Shown here: positions 48,461 to 60,138 of the stretch, one piece after another
How positions within the stretch are numbered: position 1 is the first letter of the stretch
Layout: the number at the start of each line of letters is the position of its first letter
NCBI GenBank assembly: GCA_951230915.1
Contig: OX579636.1
Coordinates: 2,185,001-2,249,000, forward strand
Reading direction: 5' to 3'
DNA: 64,000 nucleotides
From: Antitrichia curtipendula
Taxonomy: Eukaryota > Streptophyta > Bryopsida > Hypnales > Leucodontaceae
Made by a program: the position numbers and the translations under genes
The notes under the pieces: model-generated
Databases searched by the model: none
The model's input: the letters and a program-made list of their open reading frames with translations, nothing else
What the model was told of the DNA's origin: nothing

Positions 48461-51400
48461 AAGGGTGCCTTCCAAAACTTATGTTAAAACTTCTTTTCGT
48501 AACAAAGAGGAAGCTAGGCAGGATATTCAGGACGTCAGGCACCCGGCATCACTAAAATTTGTGTACCTGTCGTTATTTTCTTTAGGTTGCCTTCTGTTTT
48601 ACTTTTACGATCAGTTCTTGTGTATGAGTTCATTTATATTATTGGTTGCTGACTGCTAGCATGACGGGAAGAGTTTTATTGCTTTGTTGCCAACCATGTC
48701 TGTTTTGGGAATATTGTAGACTGAAGAATATCGGCACTTGAATGGTAGAAGGCTTGAAGACATCCTTGAGTTGTTGCCAAGTATGAGTCCTACAAGGCCA
48801 TACGTGTTATTGTCTGGAAGCTTTCGGCAAGGACGGGTGCACAGATTTGGTTTCGCACGATTTTGGACCTACGGACCGAGTATTATTAAATTTCAAATCG
48901 TCATAAATTACAATAATTGTGGAAAAGGAGCCCACTTCAGCACATGGAGTATTATTGAAAAGCGCTTGGCAAGGATTCAAGGGAGGATGGACTTCGTTTT
49001 GGAGGATTTGGACCTACGGACAAAAAATTGTTGTAAAATTTGAAGTGTTTTCATGCAAAAGAATTCGGACTTGGTTATGCACAATTTGGACTTACAGATT
49101 GACAACTGTTGAATTTCAAAATTTCAAAGTATATTTATATTCAGGCCATCCCACGAATTACAGTGAGAAGTCAAGAAAATACGCTGGTGGGGTACTGTAT
49201 ATGGCGGACTTTTGGAAAGCTCTTGGTGAAGATGGGTGCGTTGATTTGGGTTCGTGCGACCTGGATTCATATTACTCATGGAACAAGAATTTTCGTTTTT
49301 CAAAGTAAGTTGCTTTGTGTATGATTGTACGGAAGGATTAAGGTTCTAATAATGCCGGAGTTTGACAAAGATTTGAATAAACTGCATCAATTGTAACTCA
49401 AGAATGTCTCCTAATAAAGATGGATTTCATCTCAATGCTTGAAAGAATGACGGGAATGTATCCAAAGATTGTGGAATCATGAAAAACAGCGAGCAAATGA
49501 GAGGATCAGGCGACTGACTGAAGATAGTTTTCAATCAATTGATTTGTCAATTGCATTTGAATGGACAATGATTCAATTAAGAGTAACGAGAACGAAGTTA
49601 TTATGAACTCGTATTCGACCTTTCTAAACTGTTTTTCTTGATCACATGTGGTGATAGTGATTACAGCACCTTGATGGATTTCTTCGGTTCGAATTCAATT
49701 TTGATCATTTACATCAAAGCAACTTTACATCAATAACTGATTTGGCGGAAAGAACTTCGTGCCAGCTTTCTTCAAGACTTGGGTTCAATCTCTGACTGAG
49801 GTAACTGATATCCCCTAGAATCCTAGATGTTCGGTTCATATTTCAGAGGCGGCTTACTTGAATATGATGTCACATGCTTCTGAGCAATGCATTGAATGTG
49901 AACTATTTGGTTTTCATTCCTTTCTCCAAAGACGTATAATTTCATTACTAGAAGTCACATACAACAAAGAGATTCAGTCTCTTAATTCCATGCTGGAGTC
50001 AAGGTTGCATTGTGCAAAAGTGACTTATTTTTTGTATGGGTTACATCTGATGAACCTGACTATTCTTATGGACTTTGGTTGATGTAATGTAGTGAAAGAA
50101 GTTTTGATTGGGAGAGATTACTTCTTATGTTTTCTTTACTAAGTCAAGAACTAGAAACATTGATAAGGTAAATGTACAGTTGTACCTGACTGTGACCTGT
50201 TCCTCAAAGAACCAACCCCTAAAAAACATGAAGCCATTTTTCATGGGAATCTGAAGCCAATTTGGGATACACCTAGTTTTAGTGTTTTGAAAAGTCATGG
50301 GTTATTTCTATAGTGTCCTGGAATAAATTTATGCAAAGAGAATGTAGAGTCCTTTTACATTATTTTGATGTTTATTGTGTATTCTCAAGTCAATAACCCA
50401 ACATTTTATCAAATTCTTCAAGTTGTGGAAGACACAAAGGGTGCCTTCCAAAACTTATGATGTATCATGGAAGCCAGGATGTTGAGGCACCATCACTAAA
50501 TTTTTGTACTTGTCATTATTTTCTTCGGTTGCCTTCTGTTGTTCCTTGATGATCAGTTAATGTGGATTTGCTCATTTTTATTATTGGTTGCAGACTGCTA
50601 GGACGGTGGGACTGAGAGTTTTATTGCTCTGGTACAAACCATGTTTGTTTCGGAAGTATTGTGGGCTGAAGATCGAATATATGCACTTGAATGGCAGAAG
50701 ACTCGCAGACCGGGGCTTTTTCTTGAGCTTTTGAGAAAGCGCTAGGGTGGCAATCACTTAAAAATTTGGTGAAGCACAATATTTCTACATTTCTGCCATT
50801 AAAAACACTTTTTCATCCAATTTTGGCCAGCAACTTCAACCACATTTCTTGAAAATAGAAATGGAAATTTTTTGTTGAAAGAAAATTGCTTTTCTTTGGG
50901 AAAAAGTAGAGATTTATTTTGAAATGGTGCAATCTGGTCCTATGGTGCCTCCTCACAGGGATGTTGCAGACATGTTTGACTTGATGCAGAGTAAGAATCT
51001 TACAAAGCCATAAGATATTGTTGTTTGGAAACTTTTGGCAAGGACAGGTGCAAATATTTGGTTTTGCACAATTTGGACATACTTATGGATTGAGTATCAT
51101 TGAATGTCACTGATTCTCAAAAAGTTACAATAATTTTGGAAAGGAGCACGTCGGGTATTATTGAAAAGGAGGCAGGGGTCCATGGACTTTGTTTTGGAGG
51201 ACTTGGACTTAGTGACCAAGAACTGTTGAAATTAAAAGTATTTTCATTCAAAAATATTCAAAAGTTAGAAAACAAGCCCATTGGGAATGGTGCATGGGGG
51301 CACAATCAAAATGTTTTCGGCAAGGAGGGGCGTACAGACTTGTTTGTGCACAATTTGGACTTTTGATTGAGCCAAGCTGCTGAATTCCAAACTTCAAAGT

Positions 51401-51560
51401 CTACATATTCCATCCATCCAAAATTAGTCTGCGGGGTACACACAGCAGATCATACGAAAGCTCTTGGTGAAGAGGGGTGCATTGATTCAGTTTTGGGCGA
51501 CTTGGAGTCATATTACTTGTAGAAGCTGAACTTTTTGAGTTTCAAAGTTGCTTTTTATAG
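48461..51560 (+). repeat. Diverged direct duplication (48461-49330 and 50436-51560)
   Basis: Both copies open with GGGTGCCTTCCAAAACTTAT and run in the same order through GTTGCCTTCTGTT, GAGAGTTTTATTGCT/GAAGAGTTTTATTGC and CACTTGAATGG. They then share a repeated block around TTTGGACCTACGGA and the end block GAAAGCTCTTGGTGAAG. The second copy contains an extra roughly 240 bp (about 50704-50945). The block between them (49331-50435) is unrelated. No coding frame is conserved between copies. Confidence 0.65.
48828..49275 (+). repeat. Internal repeat units inside the first duplicated copy
   Basis: Three to four diverged units share GGTGC...GATTTGGTT.GCAC.ATTT and TTGGACCTACGGA, followed by a TTGAATTTCAAA-like tail (near 48835, 49008, 49065 and 49230). 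This suggests earlier small tandem duplication within the unit that was later copied. Confidence 0.5.
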
Positions 51561-51706
51561 GTGACTATCATACCCAATCTAGCTAGAAAGATCAGCACTT
51601 CCTGCCAAATATTTAATTAAATCTGGCATATACTAAAAATAAAAATATTGTCTCTCTAAAATTTCAAATTTCAAGTTCTCTCCATACACATTTTTTCCTT
51701 TGAACC

Positions 51707-51887
51707 CCTAAAGGACCAAAGGACCAAATGATCATTCAGTGTATTGTATGTAAGAAATCTTGGGTAGTTGTGCACAAAGTCAATTTTAGTAAGATGTTCA
51801 TGAAAAATAGGCATGAAAATTTTTTTGACATAAAAAGTGGTAGTTTTTGACAATTTTTGCCCTAAATGTGCCTTAGTTCTTTATGGG
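51707..51887. mobile_element. Short degraded TTAA-family copy
   Basis: CCCCTAAAGGACCAAAGG after TGAA on the left; GTTCTTTATGGG followed by ATAA on the right. Only 181 bp, so an internally deleted or very old relative. Confidence 0.45.
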
Positions 51888-53359
51888 ATAAATAAACTTT
51901 TTCCTATATTTTGGCATCAATTTTGAAAGCTATTAAATATTTGCAAACTGTAATAGGTGGTTGCAGGGCCATAGTGGTGAATAATGCAAAAGGCTATATT
52001 TAGTGGCTTAACATAGTCCAATATGACATAGTCCATTTTGGCACAAATTTAATAAGACATAGTGATCATGAATTGGTATAGAAGATGTGGAACTATAGTT
52101 TTGTTTGGGTGTTTTAACTCAGATGACTTTGAGCGTAGAAGAAATATCAAATATTGTAACGTGATATGAATTAGATTTATTTATGTCTAGGGATGTAAGG
52201 CTTTGTTTCCAACTTTGCTTGCTTTTAAAAATAGGTAACTTAAGACCTTTGTTTCTTTGAAAGTTCAATGAAGTTGAATTTTATAAAGTGTAAAATTTAT
52301 TCGATTAGTTATTTTATGAAAATTTAATATCTTTATAATTCACAGATATTGTTGTAGTTTGGAATATGTTTATTTATAAATAAGTAATGAAGAAGTATGA
52401 TAATGGATTAATTTTCTTAAGCCCATACAATTTTTGAGGAGGTGTCACTTTCTTCCATTAAATCCTAAAAGACCAAGCTAGCATTCAAATTTTGAACTAC
52501 TGATGAACACAAACACATTCAAAGTAAGTTTTTTTTTTTTTTTCATACATCGATTTGAAGATTTTAATGTTAATTCTTTTACATTTGTGTAGTATAAACT
52601 CTAAAGACTTTTATTTACAAATATTCTATTACTCAATAGGTACTAGTGGAATCCAACCTCAAAAAGTAAAGTTGAAATCTTCAAAATAGAAAGTGGCAAT
52701 TTTTGACAATTTTTGCCTAAATATCTTTAACAAATTTAAAAACTGTAAGTGATTTTAATGCATTAGAGGCATTGCATTAATCAATTATATTGTAATTTTA
52801 TGTCTCCAACTTCCAAGTATACAATTAATTTTTTCCATAACTTTTGTTTTATATCTCTAGAGGACCCAAGATTCATAAACTATTTCACTCCTTGAATAAT
52901 TTTTCCATATTTTTTAGAAATGTTTTAGTGTGTATAAATAGTCTCCAATTAAAAGTTAGTTCTTCTAAATAAGGGGGAATTTGGGCTTTCAAATGTTAAA
53001 GTTTGAATGATTTTTTCACTTGAACACTTGATAAGTTATTGTAGAGAATTTTGATTTTTGGAAGAATCATGACATCATTTTGAGATGAATGATGTCAATT
53101 TCAAGAGGAATCATGTTGGGTTGGAGAAGAATGTGGCTATAGGAAAGTGTTATTTGTAGTGAGTGTAGTGATGGGGTGATTTTAGAGGGGTTTCCGGGTA
53201 AGCTTCGGATGGGTGAGCGTCTTCCTCCGTCTTTCTTACACGGCAGCAGAAGCTCCGTTGCTGTTGCCAAAACGCCCTGTGATTCTCAAACCCTAGCCAG
53301 CTACAATCGACCGACAGAGCTCAGGCTGTGTCTTGTGTCCGGTCAAGTCTTCTCGGAAC
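51888..53359. other. AT-rich upstream region and leader of gene 2
   Basis: AT-rich to about 53100. A second CCTAAAAGACC sequence after TTAA (52458) may be one end of another TTAA element. From 53170 the sequence turns GC-rich, and 53200-53359 is probably promoter/5' UTR of gene 2, although no clear TATA box stands out. Confidence 0.45.
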
Positions 53360-53478
53360 ATGGCGAAACCCAACGGGGATCGGGATCCGGGTCATCAGAT
53401 GGAGGGAGTCTGTCTCATCGCGTTGCTGCTCTTGCGCTTGCTCTCTGACTTGCAGGGGGGGCAAATCGCCTATATGAG
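53360..53478 (+). CDS. Gene 2 exon 1
   Basis: 39 codons plus two bases, donor TATGAG|GTGGGT. Encodes the start MAKPNGDRDPGHQMEG and the hydrophobic helix. The split Arg codon is completed by the first base of exon 2. Confidence 0.6.
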
Positions 53479-56400
53479 GTGGGTCTTCTGTGCTCGGAGT
53501 TTTATACTAACCCAATTATAGTTTGGATGTGGGTGTGTGGACTGCGGCATGATGCATGTTCTCGGTCCATGCGGGAATCGAGATTATTCCGTATGCACGC
53601 AAGTTAAGCAGCGCATCTGCTCATCGAACTCTGGAGTGGCCGCCGCATCGATCGATCTAGAAGAAAACATGCAAGCCTGGCGGTCGATGAAACCCCTTTT
53701 GAAACCCTAATCTGTAACAGATCTTTGTAACTTGTGTATAGAATCTCCTGCGGCAGATTTTGGGCAGTACACGGGGTTTACTCGATCTGATTTTAGTACA
53801 CTACTGATCGAGTGACGTACTAACGGCATATGCGTCTATTTACTTAGCGCTCGTGCAAGCACAGTGGAAAATTCTAGAGTAGTTCCGGACATTAATATCG
53901 ATCCGAACATCATGAATGGCATGCCACGCATTTGAATGGTTGAGAATTTTTTTCTAAACTAGGGAAGCTCATTATGTAAGTTGTTTCACGATGATTATGA
54001 GCCTTTTAGTCCTTGAAGAGACTCTTGAATTGTAGTCAAGCCTATTTCTTGAGATGAGGCTTGATTACAAATTTGGAGAGTCAAAACTTATTCCCTTTTT
54101 TTGCCACAAAAGATAAAAATGTTGTCCATAACATTCTCTCCTCTAATATAAAGAAGCTTCTAGGGTTATTAGTCACTACATAATATGTTTTAGAAGATGT
54201 GTATTCAATGAAAATCAAGATTGTCCAGAACTAAAATAGACTTTGAACTTCTTTAGATCAAATTGTTCCTCTAAGTTTAGAATATTGAGTTGAATTTTGA
54301 AATTAAGTTTTGATTGCTTTGATCTTTATAGCATTTTTAGAAATAATGGACTAAAAACTTGGGGGTATAGAGCAAATAGTAAGTACTCTTCAAGATTCTA
54401 CAATTGATTGGACCTTATCAAAACAGGTAGGTAGTAAGAGTCAATTCTTGGAAGTGTCAGATTTTGATTGTTGTGTAAGGAGGTTCATAAAGTGCCCATT
54501 TAAGAGCTGAAAATTAATTTGGGGAAGTAAAACTTCTTGAAATATTTTTATGTAAATTTTCCTTGAAAGAAAAATGAAACTGGCATCTATCCCAAGTTGT
54601 TTCATATTTTTTGAAGCTTCATGGAATTAGTTATGAATTTTTGAAGTGAAAACGCAGTGGTTGCTAAAAGTGTCCAGGACAGCTCCTTAACTGTACATCA
54701 TTTGTACATTTCTGGTGCGTGGAGAAAGCAACATGTAACCTTGCGTTAGAGAACACTTTTAGAGTCCGAGCGTTTAATGGACCTCCTACCTTTAGCGAAA
54801 AGTTAATGCAAATGACTGACATTGGCAGTGCGTACCAAAATGGAGATCACAGTAGGTTATCAATCTGCTAATCAGGGAGAGAATTAATGATGTAGAATCG
54901 GGAACCTACATTCCAAGTTTCTAACCCAAACTAGCTATGACCTCATTGAAATAATCATATTTCCAAACATCGTAGACCATACATACGTTATCGATGTACA
55001 TCCCTGGAATCAGCCACAAGTTACAGACTTGCAGTATTCCCCGGCAGTTACGAGCTAGCGCTCCAGACCTGCACGTTGTTTCCGCTGATCAGAGTGGATT
55101 TAAATGAATTATGATCGATATTAATTCTCACTTTCTCTGAGCTTGGCATCTAAACTTGCTTTCAACCTGATCTCGCTCTAGCTCAGACAGTTGACAGTTG
55201 ACGCGTTGACGATAACAGACTGACTCCCAGCCAACTACAAGTACTCGTTGCGAATAGAGTGACCATTCAATCATGTCTTTGTAAGCATCTGCTAGAGCTA
55301 ACAATCAATGCTTGCGTGTGTAACAGAGGACGAGAGTTGGACGAATCATGGAATGATCCCGGCGACGCGTTAGCAATGCCCTCTGGTGATTTGCAGATGT
55401 ATCCGAGCATTGATCCGGAAGGGCAGTACAACGTTCCGCTAGGTTCGATCCCTGACTCTTGTCACGCAGAGATGGATGGTTAAAGACATGGTCGAGGTGC
55501 TCATTTGAGATGCTTACACATTTCTAGGGGAATTTGTGACTCCGTACTCACCATATATATAGAGAGAGGCTTCAGTGCACTGCAACGACTGCATGATATG
55601 GCTCTGCTTGTCCTGTTTTTTACCAGCTGTGTTTGGGTCAATTGGTAGAGCTCTGGGTTTGAGAGCTGTAGTAATTTCATTCATCGGTGACTGTAGCTCA
55701 GTTTGTGCTCCCCCACTTAGTGGGTAGCTTGCACCTGCTGTTGACTGCATCACACCCCGTGCGGTGCGCCATTTAGTACAATACGTTCCTAGTCATTGAA
55801 GAAGCGTTAGAATCAAGTATTAAATTTGCTACAGCTTGTTTCCCGATCTATTGCTCCACTTGTTTTCGGGTGCTCACAAATCCGGTCACGCTGATTTATT
55901 TCCCGAAAAGTTTATGCATGCAGTTGGTCAGCAGCTCCAGGTGATTCAAGATCCGATCATGGTGGAAGACATAGATGCAGATAATGCTGCTGCAGCCGAA
56001 GCTGATTTGGCCATGTTGCTGGCAGTGGCCGAGGTAGCGAGCCTTCCTCGACAGATTGAAAGGGATGAAGCAAACATCATGATGGTCAGACGCCCTCCAG
56101 TGCTTTCGTCCGTCACAGAAAGCGATGTGGCTCCTTCGAGTTTGAGTTTGGTGGATGACGTAGCAGCTGGAGGTGAGCGAACTCGAACTAATTTTGCACG
56201 TCGTTATGAATCAGAATCTCTGTATATATGATACTTGGTTGATCGATCATGTAGCACTAGATCGAAGGATACGAAGATTATTGTCCATGAGATTAGGGAG
56301 AACAGCAAAATGTCCTATTTGCATGCTTGTCACAGAGAGAACGGAAGGGCGTTACCCCCCCAGTACTATATCTTGGGGGTAACGCCCTGCCGATTTCCCT

Positions 56401-57078
56401 GTGTGTAAATTGTACAGTGGCACGCAGGGTCGTGATTCTGTTTGTTGGAGAGGGCCGGGATAGAATGACCCCCCTCCCAAAGGGTCTGAAGTGTTAAGGT
56501 GTCATCCTATGTACCGGCTGTGGTCAAATTTATTAACCTTGCGAGATTCAGATCGACTGACCAAAGTTGTGAAGTGCATTGGATGAAGTGCACACTCTAA
56601 TATTCAAGACTGGTTTAATTCCGAACTAACTAAAGGTTCCAGAAGACTCCGGCCTGCAAATTAAACGGCCATTCAGTCTCTTGAAATTTTGCCATAAGTA
56701 CATCAATTTCATGAATTTGACGTTTGTGGTAGCCGCTCCTGAATACTAATCGATGATTGCGTGACTGTGTTTGCAGCTCCTCAACATCTGCCGCCACAGG
56801 CTTCCGTACCGGAAACCGTTGCAGCTGACGTGGAAGTGGCCACTGAAGCCTTCCCGTCGGTTATGCTGGAGCTCTCCAGTGGTTCAAGGCATCCTCAGTT
56901 TGCTACACCGAGCATGGCCGTGCCTGAAGGAGATCTAGAATCCAACCTGGAGGAGTTTATGCTTGTGGAACGCCCGGAAACTGGGGACTCATCAGCTGAC
57001 CAGGAGGCAAAGATAAATATCCAGGATGATGTCGAGAATTCGGAGGTCGGAGAGCCCCATGCCAAGGGCATGCACTGA
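53360..57078 (+). CDS. Gene 2: acidic low-complexity protein, four or more exons
   Basis: Exons 53360-53478, 55327-55425 (end uncertain), 55835-56172 and 56777-57078. Junctions 1-2 and 3-4 fit in phase with strong GT-AG sites. Junction 2-3 needs a phase-2 donor, and the only good position I find is GGGCA|GTACAA at 55425/55426. Otherwise a small extra exon lies in 55484-55820. With that donor the coding length is 858 nt, 285 aa. The N-terminus has a hydrophobic helix (GVCLIALLLLRLLSDL) that may anchor or target the protein. The rest is acidic and rich in Ala, Pro and Glu (AEADLAMLLAVAEVASLPRQ; LEEFMLVERPETGD). No domain is recognised and no function is proposed. ATG context AACATGGCG is favourable. 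Confidence 0.6.
54421..54793 (-). mobile_element. Possible TA-flanked MITE in gene 2 intron 1
   Basis: The right end GGACCTCCTACCT followed by TTA, and interior sequence in reverse (CAAGTTGTTTCATATTTTTT), match the M1/M2 family. The left end (AGGTAGGTAGTAAGAG) is less sure. Confidence 0.45.
55191..55210 (+). promoter_or_regulatory. Three TTGAC cores in 20 bp
   Basis: TTGAC starts at 55191, 55198 and 55206. TTGAC is the W-box core bound by WRKY factors, though the full TTGACC/T is not met. It lies just upstream of exon 2, so it could be an intronic element or an alternative promoter. Confidence 0.3.
55327..55480 (+). CDS. Gene 2 exon 2 (3' end uncertain)
   Basis: Acceptor GTAACAG|A. The frame stays open to TAA at 55481-55483. 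The likely donor in the required phase is at 55425/55426. A phase-1 donor (GATG|GTTAAA at 55478/55479) would need an extra exon. Encodes ELDESWNDPGDALAMPSGDL. Confidence 0.55.
55835..56172 (+). CDS. Gene 2 exon 3
   Basis: Acceptor CTACAG|C and strong donor GGAG|GTGAGC. Encodes 112 codons, acidic and Ala-rich, with a helical block (AAAAEADLAMLLAVAEVASL). Confidence 0.65.
56347..56387 (+). repeat. GC-rich 13 bp stem hairpin in intron 3
   Basis: GGGCGTTACCCCC at 56347-56359 pairs exactly with 56375-56387 across a 15 nt loop. It is a stable intronic hairpin of unknown role. Confidence 0.75.
56777..57078 (+). CDS. Gene 2 exon 4 (terminal)
   Basis: Acceptor TTTGCAG|CT. Joins the G of exon 3 to give Ala. 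100 codons ending TGA at 57076-57078, acidic, ending in a short basic/His tail (PHAKGMH). Confidence 0.65.
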
Positions 57079-58053
57079 TAGCTTGGCTTTGGTTCTGTGG
57101 GTCCGTCGGTCCGTGGGTGATCGAGTGGGTGGTTGGCGACCTGGTAACTCTTTGATGGGCATGTGCTGTGCACGAATACACAAACCCAGCAAGAACAAGG
57201 CCGGCCAATATAAACTGAGGTAGTCAGCCAAATTCCTGCATGTATATATATTGTAACCTTGATGGTCATATGTCATACAGTTTTTTTTCCAGGTTGGTAT
57301 GTCAATATGTTATTGTTAGACTAGCTTGTGTTTACTCAGCATATGATATGTGGCCGTGTAAATTGAAAGGGATAAGCCAGCACTCGCTAGGAAGAGATAT
57401 TGCTAATATGTTATGAACTGCAGGACCTGACAAATCTTCTTTGTTGACATTTGCCATGTACATTGGCAGCATAAAAATTGTGGTACATGATAAAAGTGAA
57501 TCTGGTCATGAGAGCAATGTTCTCATTCTTGTACTGTCTTGGGGGTTACTTATATATTTCCAAAGGTGATGTCCCAAGTTGCATTAGATTAGAGTTTTGT
57601 ACATTGGATCAATATCAACTCATCAAGGTGGAGGCATCCATCCCTACAGTCAAATGGCATCCAAATGCACATACCATATCATAACATTCAGTAGCAGAGG
57701 GAAGGGCTGCCTTCCCCCTGACAGAATGGTGTGGAATATTCCACACCATCAGTAGCTATGGGGACATGCGTCGAAATTTGTCAGAGGGTAAGTCAGTTGG
57801 CTGCAACTGTACAACAAACATTAAAAATTTAAACAAAACCAATGTCCAGACCCCCCTTAAATCAAATACACAATACTCAGCATTCTACACCTATACATTG
57901 TATGTTTTGAAAACTTAAAACATCATTGGTTTTGTATGAATGCAAGCCAAAAACATGATTCATTATTTTTCTAACTTTTGGCTTGCATTCATATGAAACT
58001 AATACTATTCTGAGTTTCCAATGGTAAAAAAAGCTATATATATACACTTGGAG
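57079..58053. other. 3' flank of gene 2 with two palindromes
   Basis: Includes a perfect 24 bp palindrome centred on GGAATATTCC at 57726-57749. It also has an 18 bp stem hairpin: TATGAATGCAAGCCAAAA at 57935-57952, complement at 57976-57993, 23 nt loop. No gene is seen. Confidence 0.6.
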
Positions 58054-58073
58054 TGGTAGTAGGTAGAACAGCC

Positions 58074-58575
58074 CATGTGGGATAAACAAGTTAGAATTTG
58101 TTGTTTGTGAAGCGCTCATAGTTAAGTCAAAAACAAATAATTTTGTTAAAAGTGAAATTTCAGACCTTATTTAGGCATAGTATAATGATTCTTCTCAAAA
58201 AAATTTGAACTAAAAGAAGTTGGTAAGTGAAGATAAGTTTCACCTACAAAAATCCGTTTGGAATTTTGAATATCCAATCAAAAGTTATGGACAAATTTGA
58301 GAGAGGGGTTGGAATGGACAATTTCTTTAACATTTTCCAACCCCTCTCTCAAATTTGTCCATAACTTTTGATTGGATATTCAAAATTCCAAACGGATTTT
58401 TGTAGGTGAAACTTATCTTCACTTACCAACTTCTTTTAGTTCAAATTTTTTTGAGAATAATCATTATACTATGCCTAAATAAGGTCTGAAATTTCACTTT
58501 TAACAAAATTATTTGTTTTTGACTTAACTATGAGTGCTTCACAAACAACAAATTCTAACTTGTTTATCCCACATG
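58074..58575. repeat. Near-perfect inverted repeat, 241 bp arms
   Basis: 58074-58314 is complementary to 58335-58575 with only about two mismatches and a 20 nt loop; pairing stays in register throughout. Weaker pairing extends outward to about 58035 and 58615. A transcript would be a long double-stranded hairpin. It could be a foldback element or a recent inverted duplication. Confidence 0.92.
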
Positions 58576-60135
58576 ATTTGTTCTACCGCCTACCAACCCA
58601 TGTGTATAAAAAGAGTGTCTTCTCACCAGAAACCTCAAAATGAGTAATTGATGGCAAATGGTAAGATTACAATAGTGTATTACTCATTGGATTTTAAGAG
58701 TTTTTGGCAAACTAGATTTGTATGTTTGGTCCTAAAATTAACAAAAGAAAGTGGAGAATATCGTAATTTACTGTCACTATCCCGGTACCAAAGCTTGCAT
58801 TAATGCTGAGAGGATGAATTCTGTAGATGAGGACTCTAGAGAGGAAAAGGCAGCCTCTCTGAAGGCTAATGAATGTTATGATGCATAGGTCAGTTCTAGC
58901 TCCTTACTGTCGAAATAGTTTTGTTTTTGGACAATTATACAACTTGATTTGGATTTCTTAGCACTTTGGGCACTTTTCTTTTTTAAATTTTTAGACACTC
59001 CTAACTTTGAATTGATTTTTTCTATTCATGTGTAACTGTATTCTTTTTTCTAAATTTTCTCAAGAATAATTTTTGGATGTCAAAATTAGCAACAATGAAT
59101 TTTTTTCAAATTTTCAGAAATATTGTTGTACAATTTTTAAAATTTTAGACACAATCCAAATTTTCCCTACTTATTTCCGAAATTGATCTACTCATATGGT
59201 ACAGCAAATTCAAAGTTACCCAGTGAAATTGTCCAGGGTTGTGAAAGTGGATGGACCATCTGCCAGGTCGGCCGGCCGATTCGCTCATCCAGTAGAGGTC
59301 CTTGCCCATCCGATGTAATCAACAGGTAGTTGACTTTCAAATGTGGAAAACAGTGCAAACATGAATTTACCTTAGTCATCTGGCTGCCAACGCGGACTCA
59401 AGCAGGTCGGAGCGTGGACTTAGGATGAACAGGGACGTAAAATATATAGGGTGCGGACTTAATACAGGTCGTGGATGTAAGTTGGACGGGGCGCAGACAT
59501 AGGCGATTTTGGTGGACGCTATTAAATTAGGCGTAGACTTAGTAGTCGGGCAGGAACGGTTTTCGGCCCAAGCGACGACGCCCGTGCCTGGATAGTCTAC
59601 GCCCACCGCCATTGCATCCCCATCCACAACTTATGAAGTCCTCGCCCATACCTTGGTTTTTCCACAACGTCCCCGCTTGGTTGAGACAACGTCCCCGCCT
59701 ATATGCCTGTGCAAGAAAATAAAACAAAACATGATGATGAGGGCTTGAAGAACTAAGATTGCAACATCAAGGCCCATGTCAAATAGGATAAAACACGCAA
59801 GATCATCATCTTCTACATGGTGCGAGAATTAATAAACATAATAATTGTCTGAAGACAATACTGTTATGAATAAATCCAAAGGTCTTTATTTACATACATG
59901 CTTCATGTTTGGTTGATACCAAATATACACGATCCTATTTGATGATAATAGGTGAACAATCCTTGTGTTCAACCTAACTATCATATGTGGATATGCAAAA
60001 CATTGAAAAAATAAATTAGAAACTATTATCTTTGAAAGCAACACTCGGGCATAACCCAAGTGTACGATGCCATCTTCAAAGTATTGAGAACATCCAGGAC
60101 TACTGCCCTTTCTAGCAGATTTTCCTTCTGGAGGC
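58576..60135. other. Intergenic; degenerate GCGGACTTA-type repeats
   Basis: 59390-59550 has several diverged copies of a GGCGTGGACTTAGG-like unit. Minus-strand open frames there (59376-59727) are explained by this GC-rich repetitiveness. Otherwise AT-rich. Confidence 0.45.
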
Positions 60136-60138
60136 TAT

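Noticed and set aside
52458..52740. Another TTAA element starting ATCCTAAAAGACC
   Set aside because: Only one plausible end; the right terminus was not found.
55625..55700. tRNA-like string (GTCAATTGGTAGAGCTCTGG)
   Set aside because: Resembles a D-arm and A-box, but there is no B-box, T-arm or acceptor pairing downstream.
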